Source of the DNA: Lineus longissimus
Taxonomy: Eukaryota; Nemertea; Pilidiophora; Heteronemertea; Lineidae
Assembly: GCF_910592395.1 (NCBI RefSeq)
Contig: NC_088310.1
Span: forward strand, 10,857,501-10,921,500
Length of the DNA: 64,000 nucleotides
Direction of reading: 5' to 3'
Under the pieces are notes generated by a model. That model was not told where the DNA came from. It worked only from the letters and a program-made list of their open reading frames with translations, and searched no databases. The position numbers and the translations under genes are program-made. This document shows, one piece after another, positions 57,955 to 64,000 of the stretch (the stretch's first letter is position 1; the number at the start of each line of letters is the position of its first letter).

Positions 57955-58113
57955 TGATTTACTTAAAAGTAGCGTTAGTTAACATTGGGCCTAACATTGA
58001 TTTGTGAAACTCAGTTTTAGCGTTATGTTAGCTAACGCTAAGTTAGGGACTTTAACATAAAAAGATAAACTAACATACTTTTATCACCATAACTTTTGTG
58101 CAACCGGCCCCAG

Positions 58114-59607
58114 TCCGAAAGAAATGTAAACCGATCAAGAAAATAGCTCAGATTAACATTGAAAGATCGATCGAATGGTCTGATGATGTCCTTCATGAAG
58201 CACAAAGGTTTGAACCGGAGTTCCGTTGGATCATCAAAACAATGGAAGAAAACGAGAAAAGACCCTCCTGGGAGACTGTGTCATTGAATGGTGAAGGTGA
58301 CAAGCACTATTGGTCTATGTGGAATCAGTTACAGTTTAAAAATGGAGTGTTGTGACAACGATACGAGTCGGATGACGGCAAGACACTGAAATTGAAACCA
58401 CTTCTGCCGTCAGATTTTCAAGAGGAACTCTTTCACCACATGCACACTACTAGAACAGCAGCCCACCTGGGCACCCAGAAGACCTATGAGAAAGCCAAAG
58501 CAAGATTTTATTGGAAAAATATGAAGGACACCATGACTGATCTCTGTCGAAAATGTGACAAATGTGAATGAAGGAAGTCTCCACCACATAGAAACAAAGG
58601 ACATCTTCAAACATATCTTGTAGGACTCCCCATGGAAAGAATTAGCACTGATTCCTATCACAGCCAGAAGGAATAAATATGTCATCTTGGTGGGCGATCA
58701 TTTTACGAAATGGATAGAGGGTTATGCCCTTCCCAATCAAGAAGCTGTGACCGTAGCCAGGACTATCGTGAAAGAATTTATTTGTCGATACGGCTCTTTC
58801 CGACAGTTACATTCTGACCAAGGAACAAATTACGAGTCTAACCTGGTAAAAGAAGTATGCAAGATACTTGACATACAAAAGACAAGGACCACTCCAGCAC
58901 ACCCTCAATCCGATGGAATGATCGAACGACAGAACCGAACTCTTCTAAACTCGTTGGCCATGATGGTCAAGAAAAATCAAAAGGATTGGGATCTACAGCT
59001 GCCGTTCGCCATGATGGCATATCGCACCGCAATACATAGCACCACAAAAGAAACCCCATATTACATGATGTTTGGAAGAGAAATGACCCTCCTCGTAGAC
59101 GTGTTGTACGGAAGCCCCGGAAAAAAAGAGGTCGAAGTCCATGAATACACCACAGATTTACGCTCAAGACTTGAACGAGCATTTGAAGACGCGAGAGAAC
59201 AGATCGGAAATCAACATAAGAGGCAAAAGAGGACCTATGACAAAAGACATCATGGACGTCCCTTTAAGATCGGTGATTTTGTGTGGGTGTACAACCCGAA
59301 ATATAAGAAGGGTTTGACAACCAAATTGAGTTGCAACTGGAGCGGCCCGTATCTAGCTATAAAGAGACTTTCTGATACTGTTTATAGGATTCAAAAGAAC
59401 AAAAACGTAACCCCACGCGTAATCCATTACGATCGATTGAAGTTGTATTTGGGAAATAAAGCAGAGTTGTGGCCAATCGTCGAGATTGTGCCGGAGACGA
59501 TAGATACCGAGGTGGAGTCGACGTGTATTCAGCCCTCGATCGAAGAAGACGTCGGAATAGTGAGACCTAGGAGGAACATTCAACGACCAAAAAGATATGA
59601 CGACTAA
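58114..59607 (+). pseudogene. Gypsy integrase
   Basis: Resumes directly after the Harbinger CAG duplication. The H2C2 zinc region reads LFHHMHTT…LCRKCDKC, with TGA codons at 58,352-58,354 and 58,569-58,571. The core from 58,687 (a start chosen only for display) has the three acidic residues: D in GDHFTKW, D in HSDQGTNYES and E in GMIERQNRTL. The C-terminal chromatin-facing barrel region ('GDFVWVYNPKYKKGL..KLSCNWSGPY') ends at TAA 59,605-59,607. The core is open but the N-terminal part is not. Confidence 0.85.
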
Positions 59608-59631
59608 AGTATGCAATTATTTTTGTTACAG

Positions 59632-60046
59632 TATGGTACGAGACTTTGTCTGCGGAGGATGCGGAAGGCGATCTCGACGATCTCATCAGCCTAGGTGTCA
59701 ACCGTCAGGGCCACCGGCTGGTGCGATCGCCGGATCGAATCAGCCGGCGAGGGAATCTGCTGCATACCGATTACAGAGCAGAGGAGTCAGCGGGGACAAC
59801 AACTGTACACCTCAAGCCAGGGTTGCAGCTCAAAGAAGATCCAGCGGCCGACCCGAATCAAGGCCCAGCGGCCGACCCGTATCAAGGCCCAGCAGCCGAC
59901 CCGAATCAAGACCCAGCAGCCGACCCGAATCAAGGTCCAGCAGTCGACCCGTATCAAGACCAGCTCCAGCTCGATAAGGACCCGGTCCACGAGGACCTCC
60001 GACCCAGACGGTCGCGGTGGTGTTCCCACCAAGCCTGGATACACTA
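59632..60046 (+). CDS. Acidic tandem-repeat ORF downstream of integrase
   Basis: An acceptor (TTTTTGTTACAG) at 59,631 leads into a frame reading WYETLSAEDAEGDLDDLISL, then a 24-bp repeat region coding PAADPNQG-like octapeptides, ending near 60,046. It follows the integrase stop by 24 bases and could be expressed from a spliced RNA, as third ORFs of some gypsy elements are. All three forward frames are open in the repeat, so the frame choice rests on the acceptor and the acidic segment. Function unknown. Confidence 0.4.
59843..59960 (+). repeat. 24-bp tandem repeat, about five units
   Basis: Units of the type 'gccgacccgaatcaaggccc' plus four bases, alternating cgaat/cgtat, repeated about five times. 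The length is a multiple of three, so frames are kept. Confidence 0.85.
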
Positions 60047-60397
60047 GTCGAGAGGACGGAGACGTTTCGTCGTGAAAGGTGACCAGGGACGAAGGGGATC
60101 GGAGCGCGTAATAGAGACATGGATTTTCAGGATTTAGTAAGTGGACGGAGGATGGAAGCAACGTCCGGGAACGGAGTGAAGTCGGAAAAAGAACGGTGTC
60201 TACAAAAGAAAGACAAAAATTATGTCTATTCGTTTGCGGATTTAAAAAAAAAATGCTTTTGAAAAGAATTTCCATGTAAATCGGTACTGACGGTTGTGGT
60301 GTCTGCATAGTTGTCGCCTTCCCACATATATGTATCTTGTTGGGACTGTCAGCCTAGCCATGGATTTAACCAGTTGCATTCTTCTCTTCAGGTTATA

Positions 60398-60535
60398 ATG
60401 AAGACATCCAACGAGTTCAAGTGCAGAGACTGCGATAGGTCGTTGAAATCAACTGGGTCGTTGCAGCACCATCAACGCAACTCCTGTTCCCAACGCCTAA
60501 AGACGTCTAGATCAACAAAAGAAAATCAATCATGA
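60398..60535 (+). CDS. Small zinc-finger ORF, possible last exon of the gypsy 3' gene
   Basis: A strong acceptor (cattcttctcttcag) at 60,391 is followed by ATG at 60,398 and 45 codons: FKCRDCDRSLKSTGSLQHHQ then RNSC, i.e. C-x2-C-x12-H with His and Cys following, a C2H2/C2HC-type finger. It ends TGA at 60,533-60,535. It could be the last exon of the ORF after integrase, which would give a zinc-binding accessory protein, or an unrelated relic. Confidence 0.4.
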   Translation: MKTSNEFKCRDCDRSLKSTGSLQHHQRNSCSQRLKTSRSTKENQS

Positions 60536-60806
60536 AATCCTTACTAAATTCGAGAAAAGTTTGTGTGTTTGTTTGTTTGTTTGTGCGCTCATATCTCCCA
60601 AACCGAATTGCTGAGCGACCCCAGATTTTGCATGTAGCATTTAACGGGTCCTGAAAGTGTCCTTACGAAGCCCGATTTTTGAATTTCCAACCAACATCCG
60701 ATATAACGCCGTTTATTGGTTTTATCTAACGTTATTCAGCTTGCGCGCGCGGCGAGTTTACCTTCGCGTCATGCGCATCACGGGCGACGTCACTCCCGAC
60801 ACTATA

Positions 60807-60948
60807 CAAATAGTGGATGTTTGGGAGTCCGATATGGAATTTTGATGGACGAAGAAATGTCATGGCGGACGAGGCTTTGCGAGTCCGCCATGACATTTCT
60901 GAGTCCAGCAAAATTCCATATTGGGCGACCTTAAACATCCACTATTTG
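60807..60948. repeat. Long imperfect hairpin (fold-back), ~65-bp arms
   Basis: 'caaatagtggatgttt…gtccgatatggaattttg…gaaatgtcatggcggac' is mirrored after a ~10-base turn by its complement, ending '…aaacatccactatttg'. It looks like a snap-back MITE. Confidence 0.75.
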
Positions 60949-61841
60949 CTATATTATACAAACAAATGTCTTGGCAAAGAAATCAATCCAAAGGAAAATA
61001 ATGAAACAATTTGTTTTTAATGAAATATACAAAATGTTAACAGTTTAAACTTCATTTTGATTGGATTAAAACCTTTTAGGATCCGTTACGACATTTTTTT
61101 GGATCCGTTATTGCTTTTTTGGATCCGATACGATGTGATGACTTGAAATCACATGATGTGAATCGAGTTACGCTATTGGCCAAGAACATTTGGTAGCATA
61201 ATATAGCCTGATCGCGTCACGGCTCAGACGGCAGGATGGGTCTGCTGACGTCATGACGTCACAATGCGACGTATCGAGCCCTGTCACTTCAGTCAAAAGC
61301 TTTGGCGCGTTCACACAGAGCTTGGTGATAAATTTTTGTTCGATTTCGGAATCAAAAAATGTGAAAAGAAGGTTTGTATTAAATGTATATGACGAATGAA
61401 AAAGACTGATGATAGGCCTACTGCTGGCCGGTGGGCGTGTTTAGTATCGGCCTTTTGTGTACTGTTCCATTGGCCTACTGACATCTCACTTCTCATCGGT
61501 CACTTCATGGTCAGAGCAAATGATACTGCCCACCTCATTAGGCCTACTACCCACGACAGAACATAAAATCAATCACCCGGTGAAAGGCCACTGACTAGGC
61601 CAGTGCATGATCTGATAATGACATCAGACCCAGTCACACACCATTTAAACCTAGCTACTTTGTGTTGAATACAAAATAGTTTATTTTGTCTTTTCATATA
61701 AGAAAATGCCTAACCCGCCAAAAAGAAAAAAGAACATGTCAAGGCACACGCCAGGGAGTAAACGAATGAAGCAGACTCGAACAGTCGTTTATCAATAAAT
61801 CACTTATAGTACACTGAAACTCTGATGATGGCAGCAACGGG
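60949..61841. other. Mostly non-coding; CRE-rich site and short basic ORF
   Basis: Three copies of 'ggatccg' words lie near 61,080-61,130. A doubled CRE (tgacgtcatgacgtcacaatg) lies near 61,242-61,264. ATG near 61,708 opens a 30-codon basic frame (MPNPPKRKKNMSRHTPGSKR…) that ends at TAA and may be the start of the next plus-strand ORF's gene, but phases do not join simply. Confidence 0.35.
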
Positions 61842-62330
61842 TACAGTGGACTAGTAAACCAAAGACGAGATCGCCAGAATCCAAGAGAAGGTCACATTCA
61901 AAACACCATTCCGAAAAGTCGGCTGGCCACCATAAACGTAGGAGCGAGTCCGTGGATGCTATCAACATTTTCGACAAGAACGGCAAGATACGGCCGGAGG
62001 TTATGAACCAATTAAGAATGCACGGCACCGTGTCGCTGAAGGAGTTGACGTCCCTGTTTCCATCTTCCGCCGAAAACATCAGCGACATCGGGGTTGAGAC
62101 GGGAATAGCGATTCACGACAGCGAATCGCCATCGGTACAGTCTCAATCTCACCTTCTCGTTCCTCCCATCATCATGGATCCTGCGGCGAGCGATTCCATA
62201 GTACCAACCGCAATATCTCCGTCCCACCTTCACGTTCCTTCCGTCGTCGTAGACTCAGCAGCAAACGACTCCATATTGGTACCCTCCACGATGTCTCCGG
62301 CTCCTCTCATTCCTTCCGTCATCTTTTATC
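61842..62330 (+). CDS. Basic/serine-rich ORF, unassigned
   Basis: After an acceptor-like GTACAG the frame is open and codes a Lys/Arg/His/Ser-rich stretch ('KTRSPESKRRSHSKHHSEKS') and then 'VDAINIFDKNGKIRPEVMNQ' and 'HGTVSLKELTSLFPS', followed by Ser/Pro-rich repeats ('SHLLVPPIIMDPAASDSIV', 'SHLHVPSVVVDSAANDSIL'). Beyond ~62,330 the frame becomes hydrophobic and probably non-coding. Unknown family. Confidence 0.4.
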
Positions 62331-62824
62331 TTTATATTTTCCTGATTTCCACGCTTTTTTTGTGGGCCTTCGATTTCCGGCGGATCAGTCGGCGCATGCT
62401 CGTATTCATCCAGGGGTGGGATGTCCTGAGTGGAGTGATCTTCTCTGAAAAGCTGGAAGTTATGTGAAAGCTGGCGGGCCAAATATACATTCCCCAGCAA
62501 AGCCAAAGTCGATCACCCGGAAATGTCCGTGATGAGCAGTTGTGCATCAGGATCATTTACTGGATAAACCCATACACCTAGTATGGATTTGAATATATAC
62601 TTGCCAACCCCAATGCACAACTCGAAAGTGAGGCATTCTCTTCTGACACCGCAGGCTGCGCTCACTTCTAACGAAGTGTCCAGAGATCTGTATACAATAT
62701 ATTCGGACGAATTTCCACACTTCTTCGTCCGAATATACAATTGACTATTAAAAACTCCGGTTCTGACCAAGAGCCGAGGCATCAGGTGCACTGCCGGCTG
62801 CACTGCAGTCATTGCAGACGACAA
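62331..62824 (-). CDS. Exon-like minus-strand ORF pair, unassigned
   Basis: Upstream segment (to 62,516): contains 'CLTFELCIGVGKYIFKSILG' and 'VWVYPVNDPDAQLLITDISG', ending at a GG|GTGATC donor-like site. A second segment from TTTTCAG continues in matching phase with 'EDHSTQDIPPLDEYEHAPTD'. The implied intron is about 72 bases. Composition looks like real protein but no family is recognised. Confidence 0.3.
62698..62737. repeat. 14-bp perfect inverted repeat
   Basis: TATATTCGGACGAA and its complement with a 12-base loop, inside the minus-strand ORF region. Confidence 0.8.
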
Positions 62825-63209
62825 TCTATGGGGATTACACAGTCACTCAGTTAATTATTAAAGAAGTCAATTTATTGACGTTACTTAAGAGCATGTTATT
62901 GCCATAATCAATAGAAGGAGTATCTTATCCCGTGCCAAACAAGAATCAATGTGGAAACCAGAAGATCGGGCATTTTTTTGACATAGCACCCACGTGGTTG
63001 AGGGGTATTTTATGTTATCAAAATAAGTCTTGGCATAGGGTTTTCCATCCAGAAATAACGTAACCATGAAAACTGGGTGGCTCAACAATATGGTGGTAAA
63101 TAACAACGTCAACGGGTTTATATTAGCGCGGTGTATGTTTGGTACCGATTTGGATGTCGAATGGCTCATGTATGGACACAAGGTTCTTGTAGCTTGCTCT
63201 AACCAGCAG

Positions 63210-63340
63210 GGCAAACTTCGAACAACGCTAGTTCTTTCCTGCCTGTCGTGAATATGTCTCCAAATAAAAACTGGAGGTGGACCTTGAAAGAAGCCTCCCC
63301 AGGCTGATAATGCCAATCGGTGAGGAGACGACACCTTGAG
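63210..63340 (-). CDS. Exon-like segment, unassigned
   Basis: One minus frame reads 'LLTDWHYQPGEASFKVHLQF' and 'LFGDIFTTGRKELALFEVCP', then TAG after a GCTG|GTTAGA donor-like site. It looks protein-like, but the family is unknown and boundaries are approximate. Confidence 0.25.
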
Positions 63341-63748
63341 ACGACACGTATACAGAGGGTTCTCCAGACAGAGTCACAGCCAACAAGACGAACTTTTTAT
63401 GATGAGCGCTATATATCTAGCCTGAAGCTGGTTGTGAATTTGTCACCGATTCTGGCCACTGCACTGTGATTTATCGAAACTTGGGAACGCTTTCAAATAC
63501 ATCAACCAATTCATGGACAAGATATCATTAAAAGATTTGAAGTCGTATTATCCTTCTTTTACACGGAGCTATCGCTAGATAATATAGCTGAAATTCAATC
63601 TCAAAGCCTAATCGTACAGTCGGACACCTGAAAGGTGCACTGCCCCTGTACTACAGATTAATTGATGTACAATCACAGAAAATGTTGGGGTTGGATAGGT
63701 GCAGTAAAACACTTTGAAACACATATTTCGCACTGCGCAGTCAATACG
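63341..63748. other. Non-coding stretch between exon-like segments
   Basis: No gene seen. It ends at the poly(A) signal of the right-edge gene. Confidence 0.4.
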
Positions 63749-63754
63749 TTTATT
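63749..63754 (-). terminator. Poly(A) signal of the right-edge gene
   Basis: AATAAA on the minus strand, 54 bases beyond the stop codon at 63,808. Confidence 0.6.
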
Positions 63755-63807
63755 TGAAAGTGATTCTTACACTGATAAACAACGAAGAAATCGACATTTT
63801 ACTAAAC

Positions 63808-63972
63808 TTAGTTTCTCATATTGAGCTGATTTAGTTCGTTGGCGACAGTGATGACATTTTCATTGGTTTTGGCTTGGTTGACGTAATCAGCCATCAGGAA
63901 GTTCACCGTCTTGCCTCGCTTCTTCAGTTCGTTGTAACAGGACATGGCACTGGGCCTGATGTACCGGTTACA
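63808..63972 (-). CDS. 3'-terminal exon, PI-PLC-X-like protein (partial)
   Basis: The acceptor TTTATTTACTTCAG ends at 63,973, and the exon (phase 0, 55 codons with stop) encodes 'CNRYIRPSAMSCYNELKKRG', then 'VNFLMADYVNQA' and 'VITVANELNQLNMRN'. The 'NFLMADYV…V..VANELN' ending resembles the last beta-strand and helix of PI-PLC-X-type TIM-barrel proteins. That assignment is from memory and tentative. Upstream exons lie beyond the right edge. A poly(A) signal follows at the expected distance. Confidence 0.45.
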   Translation of the reverse strand, partial: CNRYIRPSAMSCYNELKKRGKTVNFLMADYVNQAKTNENVITVANELNQLNMRN

Positions 63973-64000
63973 CTGAAGTAAATAAACAGAAACATTCAAG

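Larger units (their letters stand above)
53726..58110. mobile_element. PIF/Harbinger element, 4,385 bp, inserted in gypsy pol
   Basis: Termini are GGGCCGGTTGCACAAAAGT and its complement, with further similarity inward ('gttagtttatctt'). The 3-bp duplication CAG flanks it (53,723-53,725 and 58,111-58,113), and the gypsy reading frame continues exactly across the empty site. It has the two-gene layout of Harbinger elements: a DDE transposase on plus and a Myb/SANT-like gene on minus, converging near 55.2-55.5 kb. Confidence 0.9.

Noticed and set aside
59787-60308. 173-codon minus frame
   Set aside because: Created by the 24-bp repeat, which is open in several frames; the opposite strand follows integrase and an acceptor.

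Overview
The window looks like nuclear DNA of an invertebrate animal. Genes are split by GT-AG introns, there is a rhodopsin-type GPCR, a THAP zinc-finger exon, TATA/CRE promoters and AATAAA signals, and the DNA is AT-rich and crowded with transposons. Frequent 'taggcct' words and the GPCR type suggest a marine deuterostome such as an echinoderm, hemichordate or amphioxus. That is an inference with low confidence; no rRNA or mitochondrial marker is present.

Layout. 0-4.5 kb: the 3' end of a plus-strand gene may lie at the left edge, followed by a complete small minus-strand gene for a secreted six-cysteine peptide (TATA box, 5'UTR intron, signal-peptide exon, cysteine exon, poly(A) signal). 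4.5-19.3 kb: mostly non-coding, with a SINE head, two MITEs with clear target duplications (TAA and TTAA), a 3.2-kb long-TIR element carrying a THAP exon, a fold-back element with a 9-bp target duplication nested inside it, and a broken PIF/Harbinger transposase fragment.

19.3-52.0 kb is dominated by a very large inverted duplication. The left arm (19,343-28,085) and right arm (39,605-52,045) are near-identical in opposite orientation. Each holds the 5' part of one gypsy-type LTR retrotransposon, a CRE/CCAAT/TATA promoter, degenerate repeats and the first exon of a GPCR. Only the right side keeps the rest of the GPCR (three exons, 337 aa, phases exact), because exons 2 and 3 lie in the spacer. 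The spacer also holds a 3.4-kb array of four MITEs separated by three identical 549-bp spacers (993-bp period) and a gene with a transposase-derived DUF7869-like domain. A 3.4-kb insertion with a TTA duplication occurs only in the right arm.

52-60.6 kb: the right gypsy copy continues with reverse transcriptase, RNase H and integrase, all carrying stops. It is split by a 4.4-kb PIF/Harbinger element (CAG target duplication). That element encodes a transposase that has lost its middle segment and an apparently intact five-exon Myb/SANT-like partner protein on the other strand. After integrase come an acidic tandem-repeat ORF and a zinc-finger ORF. 60.6-64 kb holds a long hairpin element, several unassigned exon-like segments and, at the right edge, the last exon of a minus-strand gene resembling a PI-PLC-X-type protein.

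Most of the coding content is transposon-derived. Likely host genes are the six-cysteine peptide gene, the GPCR, the exons at both window edges, and perhaps the DUF7869-like gene, a domesticated-transposase candidate. Homology statements rest on motif recognition by eye; no database search was run.
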